Below are positions 38,669-47,600 of a stretch of DNA of 64,000 bases, piece after piece. Source of the DNA: Pseudofrankia saprophytica (lineage in GTDB: Bacteria; Actinomycetota; Actinomycetes; Frankiales; Frankiaceae); NCBI RefSeq assembly GCF_000235425.2, contig NZ_KI912266.1, positions 3,539,671 to 3,603,670 of the forward strand, read 5' to 3'. Position 1 is the first letter of the stretch. Every line of letters begins with the position of its first letter. The translations under genes were made by a program, and so were the position numbers. The notes beneath the pieces are model-generated. The model was not told the origin of the DNA, did not search any database, and saw only the letters and a program-made list of their open reading frames with translations.

Positions 38669-39132
38669 GCACGGTCGACAGCTCGCTGCGCGACGCGGAG
38701 CTGTTCGCCGGAATGCCTCCAGAGCGTCTCGCGCTCCTCGCCGGACACGCCCGGGACGTGTCCTTCCACGCAGGTGACGCTCTGCTGCGCGAGGGGGATC
38801 CGGCCGACGTCTTCTACGTTCTGCGGCAGGGAACGGTCGCAATCGAACTGTTCGTCCCCACCCGCGGCCTGGTCCCGATCGAGACGGTCGGCGCAGGTGG
38901 ACTGGTCGGATGGTCGTGGTTGTTCCCGCCATACCGGCTGGTCTTCGACGCCCACGCGCTCTCGCCGGTCACCGCCAGCGTGGTGGACGGCGCGCGGCTG
39001 CGTTCCCAGTTCGCGGCCGATCCCGCGCTCGCCTACGACGTCCTCGTCCGCGTCTCGCGGGTGCTCGCCGAGCGGCTGTGGGCGACCCGCCTGAGGCTGC
39101 TCGATGTCTACGGAAACCCAGAGCAGGGCTGA
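38665..39132 (+). CDS. Cyclic-nucleotide-binding-domain protein of the hydrogenase operon
   Basis: 155 residues forming one cNMP-binding (Crp-type) sensor domain: [40 protein letters not shown] and RQGTVAIEL, then a long C-helix. There is no DNA-binding domain, so it is not a Crp regulator. GTG 38665 overlaps the previous stop (GTGA), meaning translational coupling. A similar stand-alone cNMP-like protein accompanies other group 3b hydrogenases of actinobacteria. It may regulate activity or assembly. The usual phosphate-binding RxxE/RxSA pair is not evident, so binding of cAMP is doubtful. Confidence 0.82.
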   Translation: MSTVDSSLRDAELFAGMPPERLALLAGHARDVSFHAGDALLREGDPADVFYVLRQGTVAIELFVPTRGLVPIETVGAGGLVGWSWLFPPYRLVFDAHALSPVTASVVDGARLRSQFAADPALAYDVLVRVSRVLAERLWATRLRLLDVYGNPEQG

Positions 39133-39151
39133 CCGGAGCGGCGCCGGGGCC

Positions 39152-40054
39152 ATGACTCCCCGCCCGTTCCGCGTCATCCAGCGGCACCAGGAGACCCACG
39201 ACACCTGGACCCTGTACCTGGCCCCGGCGGTCGGTACGGAACCGCTTCTCCGCCACCGCGCCGGGCAGTTCACCATGGTGTACGCGTTCGGCGTCGGCGA
39301 GGTTCCCCTGTCCCTCGCGGGCGGCGCCGGCTCCAGCGGCGGCGCGTGTCCGACCACCGGCACCGCGCCGGCGCTGGAGCCGGCACCACCCCGCACGGAG
39401 CCGGCGGCAGACGGGCGGACGCTGGTCCATACCGTCCGGGCGGTGGGCCCGGTGACGGAGGCGATCTGCGCGAGCCGGCCCGGCGACGTGCTCGGGGTCC
39501 GGGGGCCGTTCGGCCGAGGCTGGCCCCTCGACCCGGACCGGCTGGCGGGCGCGGACCTGGTCCTCGTCGCAGGCGGCCTGGGACTGGCGCCACTGCGTCC
39601 CGCTGTCGAGTACGTCCTGTCCCGGCGCCAGGAGTACGGCGACGTCGCGCTCCTCGTCGGCGGCCGCACCCCCTTGGATCTTCTCTACCACGACGAGCTC
39701 GCCGCCTGGGCCCGCGGCGGTGACATCCAGGTGCTGGTGACCGTCGACGCCGCCGACGCCGGCTGGACAGGAGACGTGGGCGTCGTCACCGCCCTGCTGC
39801 CCCGGACCCGGTTCGATCCGGCCCGCACGGTGGCATTCACCTGCGGTCCGGAGATCATGATGAGGCTTACCGCCCAGGCTCTCGTCGAGCGGGGCGTACG
39901 CGCGTCCGCCGTGCACCTGTCGATGGAGCGCAACATGCACTGCGGAGTCGGCCACTGCGGCCGCTGCCAGCTGGGCCCGCTGATGCTCTGCCAGGACGGT
40001 CCTGTCGCCGACTTCGGCCGGCTCGGCCCGCTGCTCTCCGTACGGGAGCTCTAG
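39152..40054 (+). CDS. hyhG: Hydrogenase FAD/NAD(P)-binding subunit (HyhG-like)
   Basis: 300 residues. FAD-binding barrel (about 1-130; [20 protein letters not shown]), NAD(P)-binding domain (about 130-255; [40 protein letters not shown]) and a C-terminal [2Fe-2S] motif, [19 protein letters not shown]. This is the dihydroorotate-dehydrogenase-electron-transfer (PyrK-like) fold. It exchanges electrons with NADPH or NADH. A 30-residue Gly/Pro/Ala insertion (about 62-98) is unusual. Start uncertain: ATG 39152 is chosen; ATG 39104, overlapping the previous gene by 29 bases, also has a passable leader and would add 16 polar residues. Confidence 0.9.
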   Translation: MTPRPFRVIQRHQETHDTWTLYLAPAVGTEPLLRHRAGQFTMVYAFGVGEVPLSLAGGAGSSGGACPTTGTAPALEPAPPRTEPAADGRTLVHTVRAVGPVTEAICASRPGDVLGVRGPFGRGWPLDPDRLAGADLVLVAGGLGLAPLRPAVEYVLSRRQEYGDVALLVGGRTPLDLLYHDELAAWARGGDIQVLVTVDAADAGWTGDVGVVTALLPRTRFDPARTVAFTCGPEIMMRLTAQALVERGVRASAVHLSMERNMHCGVGHCGRCQLGPLMLCQDGPVADFGRLGPLLSVREL

Positions 40055-40960
40055 ATGACCGCTTCAGCCGCCACCGTCCCGGTATCGGACGTCGGCGCCG
40101 GCGACCCCGCCACCACGTCTGCCGGGCGCCGGCGCCGGCTCGCGGTGTGGAAGTTCGCCTCCTGTGACGGCTGCCAGCTCACGCTGCTCGACTGCGAGGA
40201 CCAGCTGCTCGCGCTGGCCGACGCGATCGAGGTGGCCTTCTTCCTGGAGGCGTCCAGCGCCGTGGTCGCGGGGCCCTATGACCTCTCGCTCGTGGAGGGC
40301 TCCATCAGCACCGCGGAGGACGCCGCGCGTATCCGTCAGGTCCGCGCCGCGTCCCGGCGACTCGTCACGATCGGTGCGTGCGCCACCGCGGGTGGCGTCC
40401 AGGCACTGCGGAACCTCGCCGACGCCGACGAGTACCTCGCGGCCGTCTACGCCAGCCCCGAGTACGTCACCAGCCTCTCGACCTCCACCCCGGTCTCCAC
40501 ACACGTGCGGGTCGACTTCGAGCTCCAGGGCTGCCCGGTCGACCCCGGCCAGCTGCTCGAGGTCATCGGCGCCTTCCTGGCCGGACGGCGCCCGGCCATC
40601 TCCTCGGCCTCGGTCTGCACGGAATGCAAGCGCTCCGGGCGGGTCTGCGTCATGGTCGCGCACGGCACACCCTGCCTCGGACCCATCACCCATGCCGGCT
40701 GCGGCGCGATCTGTCCCGCCTACCACCGCGGCTGCTACGGCTGCTTCGGTCCCATGGAAAGCCCGAACACGGCCGCGCTGATCCAGCAGCTGGAGGTGCT
40801 GGGCATGGACGAGCGTGGGGTCACGAGGGTGTTGCGGACGTTCAACGTCGGCGCGCCCGCCTTCCGCGACGCCCTCGTGGAACCGCCCGCTGCGGCGGCC
40901 CAGCACGAGCACGCCGTAAGCGCGGCCCGTCGAAGGGCTAGAGACGATGAACGGCACTGA
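40055..40960 (+). CDS. hyhS: [NiFe]-hydrogenase small subunit (HyhS-like, group 3b)
   Basis: 301 residues. The proximal-cluster motif is [19 protein letters not shown] (about 35-53), with further cluster Cys in [24 protein letters not shown] and the C-terminal string [11 protein letters not shown] ... [19 protein letters not shown], so three [4Fe-4S] clusters are expected. No twin-arginine signal is present, as for cytoplasmic group 3 enzymes. It begins directly after the previous stop and overlaps the large-subunit gene by 14 bases. Confidence 0.92.
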   Translation: MTASAATVPVSDVGAGDPATTSAGRRRRLAVWKFASCDGCQLTLLDCEDQLLALADAIEVAFFLEASSAVVAGPYDLSLVEGSISTAEDAARIRQVRAASRRLVTIGACATAGGVQALRNLADADEYLAAVYASPEYVTSLSTSTPVSTHVRVDFELQGCPVDPGQLLEVIGAFLAGRRPAISSASVCTECKRSGRVCVMVAHGTPCLGPITHAGCGAICPAYHRGCYGCFGPMESPNTAALIQQLEVLGMDERGVTRVLRTFNVGAPAFRDALVEPPAAAAQHEHAVSAARRRARDDERH

Positions 40961-42314
40961 TCCGACGCGTGCCACCGGACCTCGGACGCCGGGCAGGCCG
41001 GCGCGGCTGACCGGGCCGGGGGCAGCGGGCACGAGAACCATCGCGCCGGCGCCGCTCACCCGCGTCGAAGGTGAAGGACGTCTGGTGGTGCGGATCCGCG
41101 ACGGCCACGTCACCGAGGCCCATCTGGAGATCTTCGAGCCGCCGCGGTTCTTCGAGGCGCTGCTGCGCGGCCGGGCCTACACCGAGCCACCCGACATCAC
41201 CGCCCGCATCTGCGGCATCTGCCCGGTCGCGTATCAGATGAGCGCGCTCGCGGCCATCGAGGACATCTGTGGCGTCGACGTCGAGGGCCCCGCCGCCGAC
41301 CTGCGCAGGCTGCTCTACTGCGGCGAATGGCTGGAGAGCCACGCGTTGCACGTCTACCTGCTGCACCTGCCCGACTTCTTCGGCCATGACAGCGCCGTCG
41401 ACCTCGCTCGGTCCCAGCCTGAGCTCATCCGCGGGGGACTCGCGGTCAAGAAGGCCGGCAACACCGTGATGTCCGTCATCGGCGGACGTCCCATCCACCC
41501 CGTCAACGCCCGCGTCGGCGGCTGGTACCGGGCACCGGACCGCGCCGAGCTCCTCGGCCTCGTCGGCCCGCTCGAACGGGCCCGCGACCTCGCGGCCGAC
41601 ACCGCCCGGTTCGCCGCCGGGCTGGACTTCCCCGACGACCACGTCCACCAGCCGTTCGTGGCCCTCCACCAACCCGGCGAGTACGCGATCGAACGCGGGC
41701 GGATCGTTTCCACCGAGGGCCTGGACGTCACCGCCGCCGAGTACGACGACGCGGTCACCGAGCGGCAGGTGCCCTGGTCGAACGCGCTGCAGTCCACTCT
41801 CGCCGACGGCCGCTCCTACCTCGTCGGACCGCTCGCGCGCTTCGCGGTGAACGCTCCGTCCCTCGCCCCGGCCGCGCGGGAGACGGCCGCGGCCATCGGC
41901 CTGCGCCCGCCCGAGCGCAACCCCTACCGAAGCATCCTCGTGCGCTGCGTCGAGATGGTCCACGCCGCCGACGAGGCACTGCGGCTCATCGACGCCTACA
42001 CCCAGCCGGACTCGCCCGCCCTCCCGACCCCGCCCCGGGCGGGGACGGGCCACGGCGCCACCGAGGCCCCCCGCGGCCTGCTCCACCACCGCTACACCAC
42101 CGACGACGCCGGCACCATCCTCGACGCGAAGATCGTCCCGCCCACCTCCCAGAACCAGCTCGCCATCGAGGAGGACCTGTGCGGCGTCGTCGAACGCCAC
42201 CTCGACCTGCCGGAAGCCGAGCTGACGCTGCTCTGCGAACGCACGATCCGCAACCACGACCCCTGCATCTCATGCGCGACGCACTTCCTGACCGTCGACG
42301 TCACCCGCGGCTGA
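40947..42314 (+). CDS. hyhL: [NiFe]-hydrogenase large subunit (HyhL-like, group 3b)
   Basis: 455 residues. The Ni-Fe ligands are all present: L1 motif [14 protein letters not shown] (Cys89, Cys92) and L2 motif DPCISCATH (Cys440, Cys443, His446). After His446 nine residues remain (FLTVDVTRG), the peptide removed by the maturation protease during Ni insertion. The GKPIHP-like [14 protein letters not shown] segment is typical. Group 3b enzymes couple H2 and NAD(P)H reversibly and some reduce sulfur; in hypoxia they can dispose of reductant as H2. The assembly genes hypA-F are not in this window. An insertion rich in Pro/Gly (about 355-375) is mild. Confidence 0.93.
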   Translation: MNGTDPTRATGPRTPGRPARLTGPGAAGTRTIAPAPLTRVEGEGRLVVRIRDGHVTEAHLEIFEPPRFFEALLRGRAYTEPPDITARICGICPVAYQMSALAAIEDICGVDVEGPAADLRRLLYCGEWLESHALHVYLLHLPDFFGHDSAVDLARSQPELIRGGLAVKKAGNTVMSVIGGRPIHPVNARVGGWYRAPDRAELLGLVGPLERARDLAADTARFAAGLDFPDDHVHQPFVALHQPGEYAIERGRIVSTEGLDVTAAEYDDAVTERQVPWSNALQSTLADGRSYLVGPLARFAVNAPSLAPAARETAAAIGLRPPERNPYRSILVRCVEMVHAADEALRLIDAYTQPDSPALPTPPRAGTGHGATEAPRGLLHHRYTTDDAGTILDAKIVPPTSQNQLAIEEDLCGVVERHLDLPEAELTLLCERTIRNHDPCISCATHFLTVDVTRG

Positions 42315-42868
42315 TCGTCGTCGGGATCGGCAACCCGCACCGCGGCGACGACGGCGTGGGGCGGCTGGTGGCCGGGCTGGTCCGCGGCCAGCCAGGACCC
42401 GGAACGGAGGTGATCGACTGCGCCGAGCCAACCGGCCTGCTCACGGCCTGGAACGGGGTGGACGCGGCCTGGATCATCGACGCCGCCGGCCCGCCGGCCC
42501 CGCTCGCCGGGCCCGACAGGGCCGGAACGGTGCGCCGCCTCGCCGTGGTCGAAGGCGGCCCGCTCCACCCGGATTCCGTCGCCTCCACGCACGGACTGGA
42601 CATCGCGCACGTGATCGAGATCGGGCGAGCGCTCGGAGAGCTGCCAACGCTCGTGGTCATCTACACGATCAGGGCCCACCACCTGTCGGCAACCACGCCG
42701 ATCCACCCTCAGGTCGCGAGTGCCGCCCACCGGGTGGCCAAGGCCGTCGTCGCCGAAGCCGCCGCCTACCCGACAGTCCTGGGCGGCCTCCCATCAGATG
42801 ATCAGGTTTGGAGTCGCTGGGACGGAGAGCTCCCGGCTGATGATCAGCATCACGTCCGACACCACTGA
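42272..42868 (+). CDS. Hydrogenase maturation endopeptidase
   Basis: 198 residues; the core (about 12-165) matches the HyaD/HoxW/HycI family. VVGIGNPHRGDDGVG is the N-terminal motif with the Ni-sensing Asp, and a second acidic residue lies in IIDAAGP. STHGLDIAHVIEIGRAL and VVIYTIRAHH are also typical. It cleaves the large subunit after His446. ATG 42272 lies inside the large-subunit gene (43-base overlap), a common arrangement. The C-terminal 30 residues (GLPSDDQVWSRWDGEL...) are an extension of unknown role. Confidence 0.85.
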   Translation: MRDALPDRRRHPRLIVVGIGNPHRGDDGVGRLVAGLVRGQPGPGTEVIDCAEPTGLLTAWNGVDAAWIIDAAGPPAPLAGPDRAGTVRRLAVVEGGPLHPDSVASTHGLDIAHVIEIGRALGELPTLVVIYTIRAHHLSATTPIHPQVASAAHRVAKAVVAEAAAYPTVLGGLPSDDQVWSRWDGELPADDQHHVRHH

Positions 42869-42912
42869 GCCTCGAGGCCCTGGCAACGAACGGGCGCATC
42901 AGGCCTCCCGCA

Positions 42913-43959
42913 TCAGGCCTCCCGGCTCAGGACGACCTTCAGCGCACCGGTCTTGTCCGCGTGGGCGAACACGTCGTAGGCCTGCAGGAACTCGTCGAAC
43001 GGGAAGTGATGCGTGACGAAGCGGGACGCATTGATCTGCCGGCTGGTCAGCAGGCGCAGCAGCGTGGGCGTCGAGTAGGTGTCCACCAGGCCGGTGACGA
43101 TCGTGACGTCTCGTGTCCACAGCCGTTCCAGGTGCAGGGTCGCCGGCTTGCCGTGCACGCCGATGTTGGCCACCCGCCCACCCGGCCTGATGAGATCGGC
43201 GGCGAGTTCGAACGTGGCCGGAACCCCGACCGCCTCGATCGCGACATCCACGCCCAGCCCGCCGGTCAGCTCCATCACCACGTCACGGGGATCCTGCTCA
43301 CCGTTGTTCACGACCAGGTCCGCGCCGAACCGCTTCGCCGCGTCGAGCCGGCTCGACGCGAGGTCGATGGCGATCACGTGACTTGGGCTGAACAGCCGCG
43401 CTCCGCTGATCGCGGACAGACCGATCGGCCCCGCCCCGACCACCGCGACGACGTCCCCGGGCCGGATCTGACCGTTGAGCACGCCGACCTCGTAACCCGT
43501 CGGCAGGATGTCAGAGAGCATCAACAGCTCGTCGTCGCTGACACCGGCCGGCACAGGGTAGGTCGAGTTGTCGGCGAACGGCACGCGGACGTACTCGGCC
43601 TGGGTACCGTCGATTTCGTTTCCAAGAATCCATCCGCCACCGCCGAGGCACTGGCCGTAACGGCTTTCTCGGCAGAACCGGCACACACCACACGCGCTCA
43701 CGCACGACACGAGGACGCGGTCGCCGACCCTCACGTTCTTGACACCCGTGCCGACCTCTTCGACGGTGCCGACCGCCTCGTGGCCGATGATGCGACCGTC
43801 CGTCACGGCGGGAACGTCGCCCTTCAGGATGTGCAGGTCCGTGCCGCAGATCGTGGTGGTGTCCACACGCACCACCGCGTCCGTGTCGGACAGGATTTCG
43901 GGACGCGCGACGTCCTCCCAGGACTTGACTCCCGCACCGTGATAAACAAGCGCCTTCAT
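42913..43959 (-). CDS. Zinc-dependent alcohol dehydrogenase (MDR family)
   Basis: 348 residues. Catalytic zinc ligands are in TICGTDLHI and GRIIGHEAVG; the structural zinc is held by the four Cys of CVSACGVCRFCRESRYGQC. The Rossmann fold has VVAVVGAGPIGLSAISGARL and an Asp in AIDLASSRLDAAKRFGADLV, indicating NAD rather than NADP. Such enzymes interconvert alcohols and aldehydes or ketones. GGAGG with 5-base spacing fixes ATG 43959; the longer frame above it is not coding. It converges with the hydrogenase operon. GAAGGTCCC at 44031-44039, upstream, is the same DosR-like half motif seen near the regulator gene. A fermentative NADH sink is a plausible role. Confidence 0.9.
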   Translation of the reverse strand: MKALVYHGAGVKSWEDVARPEILSDTDAVVRVDTTTICGTDLHILKGDVPAVTDGRIIGHEAVGTVEEVGTGVKNVRVGDRVLVSCVSACGVCRFCRESRYGQCLGGGGWILGNEIDGTQAEYVRVPFADNSTYPVPAGVSDDELLMLSDILPTGYEVGVLNGQIRPGDVVAVVGAGPIGLSAISGARLFSPSHVIAIDLASSRLDAAKRFGADLVVNNGEQDPRDVVMELTGGLGVDVAIEAVGVPATFELAADLIRPGGRVANIGVHGKPATLHLERLWTRDVTIVTGLVDTYSTPTLLRLLTSRQINASRFVTHHFPFDEFLQAYDVFAHADKTGALKVVLSREA

Positions 43960-44674
43960 AGCGGCCTCCAGATGCCCGGGCGAATCAGCCTCCCTAGACT
44001 GCGTCCGGGGAGGCAGCCACAGGAGAGGCTGAAGGTCCCGCGCCCGCCGGCCGCTGGACACCCCTGTATCAGCTCCGGGCCGCCCGGTCGGTTGACTGCC
44101 CACCTGAGCAGGTGAGGACGAGCCGTTACGGCCAGATGATCCTGGAGCGGAAGTGACAAGGCGTCCGCATCCCCCAAATCCTGCACGGGTCGGGACCTTT
44201 GATGTTCTCGCACCGAAAGCCGGTGGGCAGAAGGTGTGGTTCGAGGTCCGAAGAAGGCCCGGGACAGGTAGGCGGGTGTCGGCTCCCGCCAACGAGGCGG
44301 GCGCCAGACGGACGGCGCCCAGTGGGAGGGGATGTCCACGTCGCCCCGCGCGGGTCTGTCGGGCGGGGGTAGCGGCCAACGTGTCGCGAAAACCGCTACC
44401 CCCTGCCGGCAAGCTATCGGCCGGGCTGGCACTCTCCTGGCCACCGACATTCCCAGCCGCCCAGATGAGGCCGAAGGTCTCGCCCGGATCTATTCGCGTG
44501 TCGAGCAAAGCCGTCGACTGACGGGTCGCAGACCGCCCGCCCCCGCCGCCCGTCCGGGGCGGGCGCGGTACGGCGGGGATCGCGCTGACACTCCGAACCG
44601 GCAGGAATCCAACATGAGGGAGAGCCTCCCTCTCGCGAGTTCCTATTGCGGGTATCGCCCGTGCCAGTGGCCGG
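43960..44674. other. Long non-coding gap between alcohol dehydrogenase and CHAT 2
   Basis: 715 bases. All frames on both strands look like composition shadows. Visible signals are the half motif GAAGGTCCC (44031-44039), GGGACCTTT (44192-44200) and a hairpin at 44534-44565. Confidence 0.55.
44534..44565 (-). terminator. Hairpin, possible terminator for CHAT 2
   Basis: CGCCCGCCCC pairs with GGGGCGGGCG across a 12-base loop. It lies 110 bases beyond the stop of the minus-strand CHAT 2 gene. The all-G/C stem could also be chance in this DNA. Confidence 0.35.
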
Positions 44675-47600
44675 TCAGGCACCAGCATGAATGTGGGATG
44701 CCCACTCGGAGGGGTGACGGGGCCAGGAGTCACGCAGATTTCGGGTGGCCGTGTGGACGGCGCCGGCGATGTTCGGGGGCTCGCTGAGGGTGGCGTAGAT
44801 GTACTCGGCGAAGGTGACGGCGCTGTGGTCGGCGACGGGCCAGAGGGTGGCGATGACGTGGCGGTAGCCGGCGAGCTGGAACGCGGAGGCGAGGTGGATC
44901 GCCTCGTCGGCGAGCCGGGCGCCGGGACGGGCTGTCTCGCAGGCGGACAGGAACGCCAGCTCGGCGTGGTGGAGCCGTAGCTGGGCCACGTCGACCACGG
45001 TCAGCGGCTGGTCGTGCAGGAGAAGCCGGCTGTTCGACGGGTCGGTGATCTCCGCGGTGCCGTGGCAGGCGAAATGCACCCACCGCGTGTCCGGCAGCCC
45101 AGCGAGGACGGCCTGACGTGTCGCCTCGGTGTCCGTCAGCACCGTCACGCCGCCGGGAAATCGTTCTTCCAGGCTGGCAGCCTCGGCATGTGCGCCGGGC
45201 AGGTCGGCTGCTCCGGGGGTGTGCGGCATCGCCACCGCCATCACTGACTGCCTGTCGAGGCCGTCGGTGGGACGTGGCCGCTCGGTGTCCACGTGACCGA
45301 CGCGGCGTGCATAGGCCAGCCCGCGGACCGTCGGCGTGTAGGAGGAGATCACTCGATCGATGACCGTGGCCGGGGCAGGGGCGGTGCGGCTGGAGTGATG
45401 ACCCGCGGCGTGAACAGGAAGAAATGACAGCAGCCCGGCCACGCACCACCACACCCGGGGCCAGGACTGTTCCTCCTCGGGCGGCCCGTGGATTCCCAGG
45501 TGGTCCAGAACCGGGCCGGCCACGGCGTCCCACAGCCAGCCCAGTATGTCGTCCAGCCGCCGCTGCGCGGCGATCCTGGTCGCGGACGAGCGGGGTGTGG
45601 CCAGGGCGTCGAGGAAATCGGCCACCCGGTTGTTGACCTCGGCGGGGGTCAGCTCACCCAGCTCGACGACATCGATACTGCCGGAGGTCACGAGCAGGGC
45701 ATGGGACCCGAAGGCGGAGACCGCGACGATCACGACCGGACCGTCGGCCGCCGCTGCCCGCAGCTGTTCCACCGGCGGGGGCAGGAGGAAGTCCCGGAAG
45801 GCCGGCAGCGCGCGGATCTCCGCGACGTGCTGGTCGAAGTCGGCGACCGCTCGTTGGCGCCGCGCCTGAACGCGGGCCATTCTGGCGGAATCCAGCAGCG
45901 CGGCGCCCGGCTGTTCCGCCGCTGGTTCGGCCGGCTCACTGGGCCGGTCGAGCTCGTAGCACAGCTCGACAAACCGTCTGGCGAGGTCGGGGTGAAGCTC
46001 GGCAAGCGCCGTCACGTCGGTACGGGTATCCAGCGCCTGGCCCAGCAGCACGCCGCGGCCCTGCTCGAACAGTTCCACGGCACGCTCAGGCAGGCCCGCG
46101 CGCACGCAGCACGCCGCCGCGTCCGCGGCCAGCCCGCTCATCTCGAACAGCAGATGCTCCTGGTCGGGGCGATCGAGGCCACGCGGCGCCACACCTCCCA
46201 GAAGACCGACGGCTGTCTCGAAACCGGCCGCCGCCTCCCGCCAGCGTCGGGCCGCCCCGGCGGCACGCCCCCATACAAGGGCGCCTCGGGCGCGCGCACG
46301 CGGCGAGGCCACCTCGACCGCGGCGGCCGTCTGTCCGGCGCGGACCGCGGCGTCGAGATCTGCCTGCACGCCCGTCTGCTCGAACCGGATGTTCAGCGTC
46401 GCACCAAGCTCGGACAGCATCGCTGCCCGGTTCGGATGGTCGGCGGGGATGGTGTCCACCGCGGCCTGCCCGGCGCGGATTGCCGCATCGAGATCGGGCA
46501 GGGCGCCACCCTGTAGATACCGATTGCGCAGCGCGAGGGTGAGGTTGAACAGCGACGTGGCCCGGCTGGGGTGGTCAGGGGGAGCCACCTCGATGGCAGC
46601 CTGTCCGGCACGGATCGCGGCGTCCAGGTCGGCCAGAACGCCGGTCGCTTCGAACCGCGCCTGCAGCGAACCGCCGAGATTGGACAGGCGCCCGGTGAGG
46701 TTGGGGTGGCCGGCCGGGGTAGCCTCTACGGCCGCCTCTCCGGCGGTGATCGCGGCGTCGAGATCGGTCTGCATGCCGGTTCGGTCAAACCGGCTTTGCA
46801 GCGCAGCGCCGAGGTTGGACAGGTACCTGGCGCGGTAGGGGTGGTCGGCCGGAGTGGCCGCGACGGAGGCCTGTGCGGCGCGGATCGCGGCATCGAGATC
46901 AGCCATCGCCCCACCCCGCTCGAATCGGATGCGAAGCGCAACGCCCAGGTTCGACAGGTATATGACCCGGTCAGGGTCGTCGGCGAGAGCCGCGTCTACC
47001 GCGGCCTGCCCGGCGTGGACCGCGGCGTCAAGATCTGTCATGGCGCCGCTCCGTTGAAACCTGACGCGCAGCGCTATGCCGAGGTTGGTCAAATACGTGG
47101 CGGCGACCGGGTTGTCGGCGGGCGTCGCAGCCACCGCGGCCTGCGCGGAGCGGATCGCGGCGTCGAGATCCGCATGTGCGCCCGTCTGCTCGAATCGGAT
47201 GCGCAGCGCGGCGCTGAGATTGGACCGGTACCCGGCGGCGGCAGAGCCGATGGCAGGTGTGGCCGCTACCGCGGCCTGTCCGGCGTGGATCGCGGCGTCG
47301 AGGTCGGCCAATGCGCCGTCCAGCTCGAACCGGGTCTGCAGCGCACCGCAGAGGAAGGACAGGCGTACAGCGGAATCGGGGTCGTCGGCGGGGGTGGCCT
47401 CGACCGCGGCCTGCGCGGCGTGGACCGCGGCGTCGAGGTCGGCCTGCACACCGGTCCGCTCGAACCGGGCCTGCAGCGCGACCGCGAGGTAGGCCAGCAG
47501 CGCGGCCCGGCTGGGATGATCGGCGGAGGTACCCTCGACCGCGGTCCGCGCGGCGTGGACCGCGGCGTCGAGGTCGGCCTGCACACCGGTCCGCTTGAAC

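Noticed and set aside
44192-44200. GGGACCTTT as a DosR box
   Set aside because: Only half of the motif is present; the other half-site is absent and no gene starts nearby on that strand.
42913-44733. Alcohol dehydrogenase extended to 606 residues
   Set aside because: The extra 258 residues lack homology and natural composition, while GGAGG sits five bases before the ATG at 43959.
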